Shown one piece after another: positions 13,322 through 24,298 of a DNA stretch of 64,000 bases. Both the position numbers and the translations under genes were made by a program. The DNA lies in NCBI GenBank assembly GCA_022592445.1, contig JABYQR010000182.1, positions 24,912 to 88,911 of the forward strand, written 5' to 3'. The notes beneath the pieces were generated by a model, which saw only the letters and a program-made list of their open reading frames with translations, did no database searches and was not told the origin of the DNA. Numbering within the stretch: the stretch's first letter is position 1; each line of letters begins with the position of its first letter. The DNA is from Cytidiella melzeri. Lineage: Eukaryota > Basidiomycota > Agaricomycetes > Polyporales > Irpicaceae.

Positions 13322-13623
13322 CGCTGTGTAGGACGACGACGACGGTGCTCTGCACGGCGAGGACGAGAGTATGCGTTGGGGGTAAATTCGTAGGACGGGA
13401 TTGGGTGTCCTCTTATGGGAACCCCTGATATAAGAAGCGCGTGACATTGATTGTATTTTTGTAACCAGAGTATTGATTTGTTTTTCACGCGCTCCGATTG
13501 GCTAGTCCCCGCTGTGTGCGCGGGTTCGGAGACTCGGATGACCGACTACACCCGCATCTGTCGCCTGCAATGGCTTTGGTGTGCTCACTCGCTCTATTGC
13601 AAGCAGTCTACTGTACAGCAAGT

Positions 13624-15621
13624 TCACGCCGTCCCCCTCAGCAGGCCTATGCAGCTCTCCAGCACGTCCACAGCAATATCCACCTCCTCTCGCGAGATAT
13701 TGAGGCTGGGAATGATTCTCACAGCGTCACTACCCGCTGTCAAAACCAACAACCCGCGCTCCCTCGCCATTCCCACCATCTTTGCCGGGTAGTCCTGATT
13801 CCTGAATCCTAGTCCAAGAATGAGTCCACGTCCCCGCACCTCTGGCTCAAGGATCTCAGGGAACCATTTCGGCAGATGGGACAGCCTGCTGTGCAAGTAC
13901 GAGCTTGTGTCCGTCATATTGGCGACGAATAAGGGCTTGGATACCCGTGACAATACGTGGAAGCCTAGGGCGCATGCGACAGGCGAGCCGCCAAACGTCG
14001 TACCGTGCGTGCCTGCATAAACCATACCATTATCGTACAACACTGAGCATTGTCAATGAACAACTATTCATGACTCACCGACTGTCATTACTTCTGCGAT
14101 GCTGTCACGCATAAGCACCGCACCGACAGGGAATCCGTTCGCGAGCGGTTTAGCCATGGTCACCACATCAGGATGACAATCAGGTGGTAAAGATGAATGA
14201 GCCCATATTTTGCCTGTCCGATAAAGTCCACACTACGTGCAGGATCGGTGTGAAACGTTCTGAATCAGCATTCGCCCTATATCCCACTAACCGAATGATC
14301 AAAGCCGGCATACTTACCTGCACTTCATCATAGATTAGCACTGCCCCAATCTCGTCGCATCGTTTGCGGACCGCTCTCAAAAACTCTTCAGAGGCAGCAA
14401 AAATACCCCCTTCGCCCTGGATAGGCTCCAAAATGACCGCGCATGTATTTTCGCCAACCAATTCTTCAACATCCTCGACGGCATTCAATTTGCCCACCTT
14501 GACACCAGGGATCAGCGGTGCAAAGGGCTTTTGGTATTTCGGGTTCGACGTCACACTGAGCGCTCCCATCGACCTGCCATGAAATGCGTTTTCAAAGCAT
14601 ACAATTTCATACTTGTCTGCAGAAGCGTCGTCCCAGGCCTTCCCGGTCCTTTGGGCCCATTTTGCTTTCCCCACCTTCCTGGCGATTTTCAAAGCTCCCT
14701 CGTTCGCCTCCGTGCCAGAGTTTGCGAAGAAAACCTTCGCACCACTGCCAGGCGCAGACGTTGAACCGGGTTCCCAGCCTAGACCGCCATCCCGCTGCGT
14801 GAGAGTGACGAGCAGCTCGGCAAGCTTGCCACTCCATTGGTGGTGGAAGAGATTACTGGAGTGTAGAAGCTTGCCAGCTTCAGTTGTCATAACCTATGTG
14901 CCCACAATCTGTTGTTAGTATTACACAGACCCAAGCGCACGGCAACCAGTCGAAGAGTGAGAGTTTGTCAACGTGTAGATCACTCCAAAGAGGTGAATAT
15001 CGGTACACAGTGGACTGTGCGCAACCCCTCGCCACGGAATTGGTTCAGCATAATTCTCACCTCTGCGAGAGCGAGAACTGGTGAGAGCATATGCTCCGCC
15101 ACACAGGTCTCGCACGGGAGGTACCATGACACGCATTATCGTGTGTTCCCTTGGCTCAAATCCAGCAACAATGATCCTCAAACGACAGGATAGAAATAGA
15201 CAGAAACATGGATACTCACCTTGACGAACTCATCATCTGCGTGTCCTAGGGCATTCACAGCGATGCCAGCACAAAAATCCAGATACTTGTTCCCGTCCGT
15301 GTCCCAAACGTAAGCACCCTTGCCATGACTCAACACAAAGTTGGGGCGAGCGTACACCGGGAGGAGGTACGTGTTCGATTTTTCGATGAACGGTGCGGCA
15401 GAGATGGATGGTGAGGAAGGGGCAGGGTGTGTGAGAGCCGTATAGCGTGTCGACGGCGCAGACTATGCAAGACACGAACGCTTTAGCGATAGCCGTGTTG
15501 TACACCGTATGAGTTGTATATAAAGTACCTGAGCAGTGCTGGAGATCTGCCTACGCTGCAAGCTTTCCTTTGGTCGTCCAGCGAGAGCCCTATGGGCTAA
15601 CCTAGTGATGAATTGCGACAT
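13624..15621 (-). CDS. ARG8: Acetylornithine aminotransferase, mitochondrial (arginine biosynthesis)
   Basis: This class III PLP aminotransferase converts N-acetylglutamate semialdehyde to N-acetylornithine in the matrix. Exon 1 (from ATG 15621) encodes a presequence-like MSQFITRLAHRALAGR. Exon 2 carries GAYVWDTDGNKYLDFCAGIA. Exon 3 carries FFANSGTEANEGALKIAR, AFHGRSMGAL, EPIQGEGG and LIYDEVQ. A later exon carries TMAKPLANGFPVGAV with the PLP lysine. The last exon carries HGTTFGGSPVACALG and ends at 13624. Between HADDEFVK and VMTTEAGKL there is an intron of about 330 bp (roughly 14895-15223), far longer than the 50-65 bp norm here. The gene is co-oriented with HEM1. Confidence 0.92.
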
Positions 15622-16038
15622 GTGGTCTTTTAATGTTTATGGCTTGATCTCTGCGAGTGAAGATTAACAGTCTGGTCTGCAGGTTCGAATGGAGTATAGC
15701 GTCCAACGCTCCCTGTTATTGTTGTCCGTCACTAATCCAAGCCAAAGGGGCAACGAGAAAGAGAGAGAGAGAGCCAGTGGTAGTCGAGTCATGATCGTGG
15801 CTCATTCCTTCAAGTTTTTCATGGCGCTAAGTAATACTACGCGGCAAGAGCCTCCGCCAAACATCCGCACTTGAAGCCGCTGTAGTGTGTTTTGTTCAAG
15901 AAAAGCAAATCGCTTTCACCATGACGAGGAGAGCATTGTAATTAAAAACGGCGCTGACACAAGCACAGTAACACAAAAAGCTAACAATTGAGAAGCGCGA
16001 GATCAATATGTCAAAGCGCAACGGCGATTATCGAGCAC
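15622..16038. other. Intergenic with a short GA-rich run
   Basis: This region holds upstream sequence of ARG8 and downstream sequence of the SR-type gene. A (GA)n stretch near 15756-15772 is the only simple repeat. No gene is seen. Confidence 0.5.
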
Positions 16039-17338
16039 CTAGTCCCTGCTTCGGCTGCGACTTGCACTGGACCTACTGCTGACTGACATGGAAGAGTCGG
16101 ACGCAGAGGACCTCGAACGAGAACGGGAGCGATCCCGCCGAGATCCGCGACGAGGAGAGGGCGATCGCGAATCCCGACCGCCGCGTCCACCTCGTGTGCG
16201 TGATCGTGAAGGAGACCTGGAAGGAGACCGGAGGCGTTCTCTTCCAAGGTCGCTCGTGTGCCTCGGGTAAGGAGGTGGTGACCTTGACACACCTCTCGCG
16301 GCGCGCGAAGGAGGTTCGACCGAGCCTGAGCGACGATACCTGGGAGGTGGCGAAGGAGAGCGCGAAGTGAAACGACGTCGCATACGTGCAGGTGGCGATG
16401 GCGAACGAGAATGCCTGCGCCTTCTTCCAGCCTGAACAGGAGACGGAGAGCGCGAGTGAGGTGGTCCGCGTGGTTCGCGGTCTGATTCGCTGTCCCGTTC
16501 TCGTGCAGGAGGAGGTCCTCGACGAGGAGGGCTTCTGCTGCGTCTGTCGCGGTAATCTATACCCCTGTCCCGATCGCGACCGGTTGGCGGCGGTGGCGGT
16601 GGCATACGCTGCGTCTCTCTACCGCCCTCTTTCCTCCTCCTGTCCTCCTCACGCCGTCTTAACCTCTCCCTTTCCTTTCGCTCAGATTCCCATTTCTCCT
16701 TCTGTGCCTGCATCTTTGCACGCTCCTCATCCCTCTGCCTGTCCCTTTCCTCTCGCTCCGCGTTTCGCCGCTGCTTGATCTCCTCCTGTTTCTCCCTATC
16801 GAAAGCCTCCCCTTCAGTGTAGTCACTACGCGTCCCAAGTGCCCTCGCCATTTTGCTCAATTCCTCCTTTTTTGCGGCAGCCAAGCCGTGTCTATCGGAA
16901 GGCCTCAGACTTCGTACGTCGGGAGCCATGGCTGCCAGGTTGGCAAGAAGCTTCGCACGCAGCGCACTCACTTCCTCCTCAATCTTGTCTTCGTCTACAC
17001 TGAGGTAGATTGTGCATATATCAGAAGATAGCCTATTGTCAACTGTGACGTGACTCATACCCTTTGTCTTCGAGTTCGAGTTGCAGCTCCAAGCACTTCA
17101 CCTCCACTTTTCGTTTCTTCTCGTGTTCAAGAATAGCAGCATCTGGTTCTCTGTGCTTTGGAGGAGCAGCGTCCCAAGCAGCTGCCCGATCTGCGGCAGG
17201 CTCATGATTGCGCAGGACGGACATGTTGCGAACAACGTAGCCATTGGTGCCACTGCCAGAGGTTCAGTTGAGGCTTAAGAGCAGAGAGTTGACTAATCAC
17301 CTTCCTCGAGGAGTCGTCAGGCCTATTCCGTTGTACAT
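16039..17338 (-). CDS. CWC21: Spliceosome-associated RS-domain protein, CWC21/SRRM2 family
   Basis: Exon 1 starts at 17338 and encodes [13 protein letters not shown]. It joins [14 protein letters not shown] across an AG|GT intron, together forming the invariant Cwc21/SRRM2 N-terminus that contacts Prp8 and Snu114. The cwf21 helix follows ([17 protein letters not shown] ... LEDKG, then [13 protein letters not shown]). The last large exon encodes a charged coiled-coil (Arg/Glu-rich, [11 protein letters not shown]) and a long RS domain with SRSPSP, SRSRSR and RSPPPYP repeats to the stop at 16039. Yeast Cwc21 lacks the RS tail, while SRRM2 has it, so this is an intermediate-size SRRM2-like protein. 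Inferred role: nuclear speckle/spliceosome factor acting near the first catalytic step. Confidence 0.92.
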
Positions 17339-17579
17339 TGTGGAGTGTCAAAGGAGGAAGTGTCAAGGTTGCAGCACGAAAATGAGTGGCGTTGTGCTTG
17401 CCCAAAGACAGAGTTCACATCACGTGAACATCGCATCAGTTTCCTTTCAAGGCAGACGTCGGGACATTGTGGCGTCAAAACGTGAACGGAACGGACATCC
17501 TGAGGCCGGTAGCGTACTTCGTGAAAATAGCATACAAAATTCCACCAAGCGAATATTCATCGAGTGCATCAAATCCATG

Positions 17580-18660
17580 CTATGACCCTACCTTCCACCT
17601 TTTCCTCTTGTAGTTAGTAACCTCCCAATTCACCACCGCGCCCAGTATTTCCCCATCGCCATTATCTTCTGGTGTATCCTCCGTGCTTTCGAGCAAATGT
17701 TTGAGGGATTCCTGAACGAGACTTGACGTCTTCAGTTTCTTCTCGAGCGAAGGAAGAGCTGCTTTCTTCGGCGGCGCTATCTGTGCATTCATTAGTCGAC
17801 GGCTGACTGCAATGATTGTGAAACGTACTGGGGTGCGCAGATACGTATGTTTTGGAGGTAAAGGGGGCAGGTGGTGTGGATGCAAACGGAGGGTGGCAGG
17901 GATCACGGGAGGCACTCCCTCGTCGTCGGACGAAAGTAAATCAGGCGACGGTGAACGAGAAGGAGGAGGTACTAGCTGAGCTGCAATCTCTATTTCGTCT
18001 GCATAGTCTAACAAGCACGAGTCAGTGAAACACGTCCAACGCGACATAGTCGAGGAAGGCCACTGCGGAAAGAACGACTCTTACCTCGCTTCCTTTTTCG
18101 CGACGCGACTACTACTCGATGTAAGTCGTTTGTATGGTAGCCGACTTGCTCACATCCCAGCATAAGGTCCGTCACGATAGGTTTTGCGCGGTTGGCCAGA
18201 TTCGAACAGTCATGTGCATGTTGGAAAATCTGGCTCAAGACTGCAGAACGTATGGATTGTGTCCATGCACCACACTTGAGCAAAGCTTGTTGCAAGTGCT
18301 AATGCAACGCGACCGCCACTCACATGTTACGACCTCCGTCTCTAGCCTCTGCATGGCCAGTGGGTGAGCAGCCTCAAAGCCTGCTCCTTGCAGCTCAAAC
18401 GAGATCAGTCTTCTCAAAGCCCGACATGCGACGCCTGGAGTCATGTCTGACACCTCTGGTGCGGTACTCTGCTCTGGCGGCGGTGACTGCGACTTGAGAG
18501 GTACATTATTGGATTGGTACGACGTGCCATAGTACGGTGGCTGAGGCTGGGAATAGGGCACAGAGTACTGCGCGGGCGTGGGCGGCGAAGGGACATATGG
18601 CTGTTGCTGAGGAGTGTACGAAGCCGAGTACGACTGTCCTGCCGCGTGCCCCGTCGACAT
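17580..18660 (-). CDS. TAF8: TFIID subunit 8 (TAF8)
   Basis: From ATG 18660 the protein has a Gln/Pro/Tyr-rich N-terminus (YTPQQQPYVPSPPTP). A bromodomain-associated histone fold follows (ACRALRRLISFELQGAGFEAA; LSQIFQHAHDCSNLANRAKP; VTDLMLGCEQ). The TAF8 C-terminal signature LPPLPPKHTYLRTPV comes next, with PPKKAALPSLEKKL after one more intron. The end NYKRKRWKVGS is basic, like the TAF8 nuclear signal. TAF8 pairs with TAF10 and bridges to TAF2 in TFIID. At least four exons are present. The start lies 225 bp from the divergent riboflavin kinase start. Confidence 0.88.
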
Positions 18661-18885
18661 CGCAGTGGCGAGCGGTGAGCTGAGAAGCGCCCAGATTGGA
18701 TTCTACCCTGGGCCTGGCATCAAGCGCCCATTTGCTGTGATCAGTCATGGTCCTTAGTCTGTCTTATGCGATCCAAGTCGGCCCCGTAGCCATAGCTCAA
18801 CTCTCTCTTTCTCTCTTTCTCAACACACCCCTGGGACACCATATCCTGTCCTCCTTTCCACTGAGCCCATCCGCTCTGCTTCCAG

Positions 18886-19680
18886 ATGACAGTCACTAAA
18901 CAGCTCGTAGAAACCGCAGCCGAGGCAGCTCTACACGACCGTCCTCCCGCGCCGATCTCAAAGGGCGACGCTCGAGCACAGAGGCCTGAAATAACTGGTC
19001 CTGATTCACCTGAGGCTCCTTTCCCAATCATCCTCTCCGGTGCTGTGCAGCGCGGTTTTGGGAGAGGAGGGAAGGACCTGGGGTGTCCTACAGGTGTGTA
19101 CTCGTCGTTATCTTATCGCCGCCAAGGTGCTCACAGGAGCGATGTACGGGGCGTTTGCAGCGAATCTTCCCAACGAGTCGCTCCCTGCAATGAGCTCAGT
19201 GACACAGACAGGCGTATACTATGGCTACGCGCAAGTAACACCGACAATGGACGGAGAAACAACCCTCCGCGACGAAGATGGTCGCGTCCACCCTATGGTG
19301 ATGAGCCTCGGCTGGAATCCGTTCTACAAAAACAAGCAATTGACTGCAGTGGGTAGCAGCTCTCGCTATCAGAGCTGTGTAGAATCTCAAAGTTTTGCGC
19401 GCAGGAAATCCATGTCATGCATGATTTCCAGAAAGACTTTTACGGACACAATTTGAGAGCTATAGTCCTTGGCTATATACGCCCTGAGCTAGATTATGTA
19501 TCAAGAGGTACGATTGTCAGGCCTTTCTTGACGTCCTGCCGCTCATCGTTGTGACCTTACGTAGAGGCGTTGATCGAAGATATCGAAATGGACAAGAGGG
19601 TTGCACTTAACTGCCTCGCTCGACCGGAATATGAGAAGTATAAACAAGACAGTGTATTCGCAGGACAACCAAAACTGTAG
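18886..19680 (+). CDS. FMN1: Riboflavin kinase (FMN synthesis)
   Basis: The enzyme phosphorylates riboflavin to FMN with ATP. Exons 18886-19093, 19161-19348, 19405-19507 and 19565-19680 total 615 nt, giving 204 residues, close to the usual monofunctional fungal size. Motifs are [20 protein letters not shown] followed by CPTANLP (the PTAN flavin/ATP loop), [21 protein letters not shown], the catalytic-glutamate segment AEIHVMHDF, and [17 protein letters not shown]. The PTAN motif is assembled across the exon 1/2 junction (CCT ACA G | CG AAT). No FAD synthetase domain is fused. Confidence 0.95.
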
Positions 19681-19768
19681 CATAGAATTTCAAGTTGTCG
19701 AAATGCACGGCCTCAGAGGGGAATAAGTACGCTAATGAGTGCATTCACTAGAGCTGTGCTCTTGCAAT

Positions 19769-19863
19769 GGCAAGATGGTCGAGCAGTCCAAGGCGCTACG
19801 TTCGGGTCTCTTTCGTATGTAGTTCGAACAATCCGGGCGTGGGTACGAAACTTACTCTTGTTA
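19769..19863 (+). pseudogene. Degenerate tRNA-Leu copy
   Basis: The sequence aligns over its length with the tRNA-Leu(CAG) at 6009-6102. GGCAAGATGG, GAGCAGTCCAAGGCGCTACG, GGGCGTGGGT and ACTCTTGT are shared or nearly so. The anticodon is altered (TTCGGG for TTCAGG), the intron region has changed, and the T-arm reads GTGGGTACGAAACTTAC, with two G-U pairs and the conserved TTCGAAT loop broken. It is very probably non-functional. Confidence 0.75.
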
Positions 19864-20372
19864 TTCGTCGGCGTGGAAGCTACATTGATTTGCAGAATCA
19901 TGACACTTTTCCCCCAACCGACGTCAGTCTCAGGCCAAGCCAACACCTCTTCACAGCCTGAAATGACTTCCATGTTTTCCAAGTTCATTGGATCCCCCAT
20001 CGGTTTCTGCAAGACACAGAGAGCCAGCCTCGCAGAGATCGAGCCGTTGCAGACTACATCCTCCTTACATAACGGCAGGTCGATACTTGCTCTACAAAAT
20101 CCGTATGCGGTCGGCAACACAAATCTGGACTCACAAACATCGGAATATCCTTCGGGCGAGTGGTGGCACTGAATAACGGTCTTGTATTAGGTAACAGACA
20201 CATGAGGGTAGAATTAGCCGCGATACATCCATATATAATGCGAAGAGAAAATCGTGGATGCAAATGTTGAAAGCCAAAAAACGTCTCTGCGTGGGTCTCC
20301 AATCTATTCAAGGCTAAAATCGCGGGTTCTTAATTGATATTCTCTGCGATACTGCTCTGGCCGTCTAAACTC
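19864..20372. other. Intergenic, no gene seen
   Basis: The short stretch 19681-19768, between riboflavin kinase and the tRNA relic, is also empty. The region up to 20372 shows only short chance open frames on both strands. Confidence 0.5.
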
Positions 20373-21905
20373 TTAAAAGTCACGATTCAGCTCTTTGATG
20401 AGGAGGTCGTTCATCGCTTTAGGGTTGTCAAGATATACTGCAAGGGAAAGTGAGTATATCTGGCAAAATTGACGGTTGACCGGATCACTCACCATGGTGC
20501 CCAGCATGGGGAACGATGTACATCCTGCCCTTGCCGTTTCCTGCCAGCCGCAAGTTTTCGACTGACGCCGCACCACCGTCGGGATCCATCCAATCCTGGT
20601 CGCCATCTGCATCCGCGTGTCAGTGTGGCCTTTCGAAAGAGTACACCGGTTCACTTACAAACAAAGGTCACAGGAACCTTCACCTCGTGGATGCGATCCA
20701 CAAGCGGCCTACGTGCGTGAGCTCCCGGAGCGAGAATATGTGCTATGAGATCGTCAGCTAGAGTGCACTGCAGGGAACGAGGACTACTCACATATGCAAT
20801 ACTCCCCAGATCCCTTTGCGAGGGTGATGTTTAGAATGTACTCATGCATCGCCTTGGTATCCTCCATATCTAACCCAATGAATCGTCGGCTGGAGTACCT
20901 TCCGACGAGTAGAGGTGCCCATAGCCCAGCCGTGCGCACCAATTGGAATGGGCTCCAGCCCTCTTCCCAAAGATACGTAACAAGTTTCCTCGACCTACTC
21001 TCCTTCTGCCGCTCTTCCTTTTGATCAGAACGCAACGATTCCACTTTCTTTCGCGTCGCCGGTTCAGCTTTGTCGCCGCTGGCAGTGTTCGGAGTATCCA
21101 CTAGCTCTCTACTTGGCACAGTGGTGTTGTTGGGATCTCGCGGGATGCCCGCCGGGCTTAACAAAATCAACTTGCTCACCCTTGTCGGATACCGCAGCGC
21201 GTACACGACGCTCAGATACCCGCCCAAAGAATGGCCAACGAGCGTCATCTTCTCCAATCCCATCTTCTGCCGCCAATCTTCTAACGAATCCACAAAAAAT
21301 GATTCTGCTTCATGCAGACGACCATCGATATCGCCTCGTTTCGCCTTGATCGTGAATGGCACGCGTGCAGAACGTCCCATGCCTAGCCAGTCGACGGCGT
21401 ACACGGTGCTGTATCGGCTACCAGCCCACTGTCCGAGTGCCGCAAGATTCTGGAAGAAGAAGCCGATTCCTGCACCATATCCATGTAGCAAGACTGCCGG
21501 CGGAGGTGCCGTCGCAGATGGTTGAGTGGATGCAATCGTGAGTGTGTTGAGGTATTGTTTCGGGTTGCTCAGCTCCACCTTGGTACTGTGCGCCACTACT
21601 GGATATTCATCGACTGAAGAAGACGGTGAGCCCGAAGGACGATAGTATGGCAGCTTTCTGAGGAAACACTTAGTAAGAGAGACGAATGAGGAGCTCGGAA
21701 GTGGCGTACCGCAGTAATCTCTCTTCAGCAGCTGCACTTTCTTTATCGCCGGCGGACCACCTGAGACACTTTGAGCCTCTCTGAAAGGATGGTAGGGTAA
21801 CGGTAAGAGGACTCACCAGCTCTTTACACTTGCAACAAACGTTGCTGGAATATCCTTTGCTGGAGGCAAGGGTAAGGGCATGGCATCTGAGATAATATCT
21901 GACAT
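20373..21905 (-). CDS. Alpha/beta hydrolase of the ABHD4/ABHD5-CLD1 family
   Basis: From ATG 21905 the first exon reads MSDIISDAMPLPLPP to VKSW. Splicing to SAGDKESAAAEERLLR and then KLPYYRP gives the family entry into the fold. The oxyanion motif HGYGAG, the nucleophile elbow GHSLGG, and near the C-terminus DGDQDWMDP and HAGHHVYLDNP are visible. The last contains the HX4D acyltransferase-type motif of ABHD5/CLD1 proteins, formed across an intron. A charged Lys/Glu insert (ESLRSDQKEERQKESRSRK) lies between strand and lid. Family members are mitochondrial cardiolipin deacylases (yeast CLD1), lysophosphatidate acyltransferases (ICT1) or lipase co-activators. Which applies cannot be told from sequence. 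The stop is at 20373. Confidence 0.85.
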
Positions 21906-22320
21906 GGTTGGAGGTATGAACCGGGCAGCAGGCCTGAGACGGAGGATTCGAAGAGCTATGGCGAAACGATGGTGGGTGTGTAAGGAATAAAAGTGTTTTG
22001 TGGGAGGTGGTGGAGGTTTAAGTACAAAAGCTCATAGCCACTGCTGCTTTGGCCACTGCTGCTTTGGCCTGCGGTGCCGCGTGCCGTGGCTGAACGTCAA
22101 GGTCTGCGATGACACATTCATGCTGACTCGTATTGTATGCACGTCCTCAACTGTAGCAGCAATTATTGTGTAGATATAAAAATTGTACAAAACAGTGACT
22201 ATCGATCGTGAACCGAGTCTCCTAAATAGCAAAGTACTTTTGCAAAAAAGCTACAAGCATCGTCAACACGAGACACGGTGCAAAGTCCATGCAGACACTT
22301 ACAATAACGACGACCTTGCG
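21906..22320. other. Intergenic, no gene seen
   Basis: The region lies between the start of the hydrolase and the end of uS11m, both on the minus strand. A direct repeat of CTGCTTTGGCC occurs at about 22042-22064. Otherwise no structure is apparent. Confidence 0.5.
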
Positions 22321-23037
22321 CTACACTCGTCTCACCTTCTTGGCCCTAACACCACCAATCTTTATCGGTGTCTTGTCCGTCAACCTCACCACCAACGGTC
22401 GAAGCGCATCCCCCTCAGTCCCCATGAATGCCTGCTTCACCGCATCTCTCCCTTTACCGAACCCACTCACAAACACATGTAGCTTCATCTTGGGATCCTT
22501 CGGCAGTATCCCCTCCTGTATCGTCTTGAACATCTTGACAGCACACTGATGCGCCGCCTCGTGCGTCGACCGGTTCACATGCTTGAACCCACACGCCCCG
22601 CCAGTGTGTGTTCGTATTGGGTCCCCGTTCGGCCTCGTGAAGGTGATGATGATGTTATTCCTCGTCGTCTTCACATACATTCGGTACAGCTGCCTTGTTT
22701 CCAGTCGCGTCTCCGCCGCCTCCTCATTCCCCGCCTCCATTTCGCCCTGCTGCCGCTGGTCTCGAATAAAGTTCGGCTGAGGCGGGTTCGGTTTCGGATA
22801 CCCACCTGGCGGTGCAGTGGGTGGCAAGTCTTCTGGTTCATGTGCCGAGACACCAGTGATCGCGTCAAATATCGAGTCTGCGAATGAAGTCGATTTCACA
22901 GAGTTGGGACGAGCCGGAGAAGGCTGCGAAGGCCTCGCTGAACGGGTCGTGGACGAAGAGAATTGTGCGACTGTGGCACAAAAGCGAGGCTTGGCCGAGC
23001 AAAGCTGCGGTATTCGCAGATGAGCTAGCAGAGACAT
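22321..23037 (-). CDS. uS11m: Mitochondrial small-subunit ribosomal protein uS11m
   Basis: This is a single-exon gene of 238 residues. The N-terminal ~75 residues are Ser/Arg/Pro-rich (mitochondrial targeting type). The C-terminal ~125 residues are a uS11 domain: YVKTTRNNIIITFTRPNGDP, THTGGACGFKHVNRSTHEAA, ... KLHVFVSGFGKGRDAV, and a basic tail GGVRAKKVRRV, as expected for the decoding-region protein (yeast Mrps18, bacterial S11). The first ATG of the frame is at 23037. The gene is divergent from QCR9. Confidence 0.93.
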   Translation of the reverse strand: MSLLAHLRIPQLCSAKPRFCATVAQFSSSTTRSARPSQPSPARPNSVKSTSFADSIFDAITGVSAHEPEDLPPTAPPGGYPKPNPPQPNFIRDQRQQGEMEAGNEEAAETRLETRQLYRMYVKTTRNNIIITFTRPNGDPIRTHTGGACGFKHVNRSTHEAAHQCAVKMFKTIQEGILPKDPKMKLHVFVSGFGKGRDAVKQAFMGTEGDALRPLVVRLTDKTPIKIGGVRAKKVRRV

Positions 23038-23268
23038 GACTGGACTGGTCACAACGGCGAATCCTCGCAACTTCCAGCCGCGTTTGAGTGTCAACGTCCG
23101 AGTCCAAGGTGCAGTAAAGTGTGTTATGCCTTGTCAGTGACCACGACTGTTGGCAGGCGCGTCAAATGAGTTATTTAAACTCCGCCTGCTTTTCGTTGCG
23201 GAACGGGCGACTTCAACGCGTACAACAGCGACCACCACCATAATTCTACGCCTCTCATAAACGCAGCC
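23038..23268. promoter_or_regulatory. Divergent promoter shared by uS11m and QCR9
   Basis: These 231 bp lie between two outward-facing start codons, both of nuclear-encoded mitochondrial proteins. Co-regulation is an inference from the arrangement. No specific factor site is claimed. Confidence 0.5.
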
Positions 23269-23655
23269 ATGAGCGTATGTATACATTTGAACCTTCCACA
23301 TCATACGTGCATAACTCACTTCAGCGCAGCTGGCAAACACCTTTTACAACGTCTTCGTAAAGCGTAACAGTGAGCACCCATTCCCTGCCACCAACCCTCG
23401 CCGTACCGTGCACCTAACCGTCACAACATAGGTGTCTACGTGACCAGCATCTTTGCCGGCGCGTTCGCCTTTGGAATCGGATTTGACGTCGGTGTCACAT
23501 CGTTCTGGGACAAGTGGAACCAGGGAGTGCGTATCACCCATCTCTCACCGTAACAAATTGTCCCCTCGATAGACTAACCGACGGAAATGCCATGTTTCCA
23601 GAAACAATGGAAGGACATCCGTGCGAAATACGTCGAGTCTGCGTCCGAGGATTAG
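23269..23655 (+). CDS. QCR9: Cytochrome bc1 complex subunit 9 (QCR9)
   Basis: This is a small subunit of mitochondrial respiratory complex III with one membrane helix. Four exons (23269-23274, 23330-23369, 23432-23526, 23602-23655) total 195 nt, giving 64 residues, the normal family size. The first coding exon is only ATG AGC. The second gives LANTFYNVFVKRN. The third gives VYVTSIFAGAFAFGIGFDVG plus TSFWDKWNQG, containing the transmembrane helix. The fourth gives KQWKDIRAKYVESASED. All introns are GT-AG, 55-75 bp. Confidence 0.93.
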
Positions 23656-24298
23656 AGAGTAGTGCAGATGTTGCAATAAAGCACTTCATATAGACGACTT
23701 TTCAGTCTCAGTCCGTGGCCAGAAAGGGCCGCTCGGAAGCCTTGCAAAGCAGCGAAATGAAGACGTCTATCAGTTCAAACTGGCGAAAGTCTCCCGTCCG
23801 TCAGACTTTCAGCCATTCGCTCTGTGTCTCACAACTTTGACTCTACAACGGATTGCTCACTCGTCCCTGAACTATAAGCACAGTACAGAGTCACGCGATG
23901 CATTGGAGGCTATGTACAATGTCAAGTTCGGCACGAACTTCTTTGTGCGCGGAGCGTTGTATGTAACGGAAACGAGCAGCTTTAAGGGGTTGATGCAGAT
24001 AAGACTGTGAGATCAAGAAACCGACATGAATCGAAAGGGAATGCGAGTACGTCATGATGCATGAGGTATGAGCATGAACAATAGTGATTGCGAGGGTTGA
24101 TAGAGACAAGACAGAGAGTATGAGATGATGATATTGAAAATAGACTGAGGTATGCGAAGAAGATAATAGGGACTAGAACGGAGGGAAGACGAGTATGAGT
24201 ATGATATATTAATGCAACAAAAAAAAACTGATGTTGTGCAGACGTCGTTGAGGAAAAAGTGCGGAAAGGAGAAGCCAGAGTGCAAGAGCAGTTTCGGC
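23656..24298. other. Intergenic, no gene seen
   Basis: This is the 3' flank shared by QCR9 (+) and KCS1 (-). It is fairly AT-rich toward KCS1, with A-runs near 24219. No coding or RNA signature was found. Confidence 0.5.

Noticed and set aside
14921..15181. Extra gene or exon inside the long ARG8 intron
   Set aside because: The open frame has no recognisable motif and does not fit between the aminotransferase exons.
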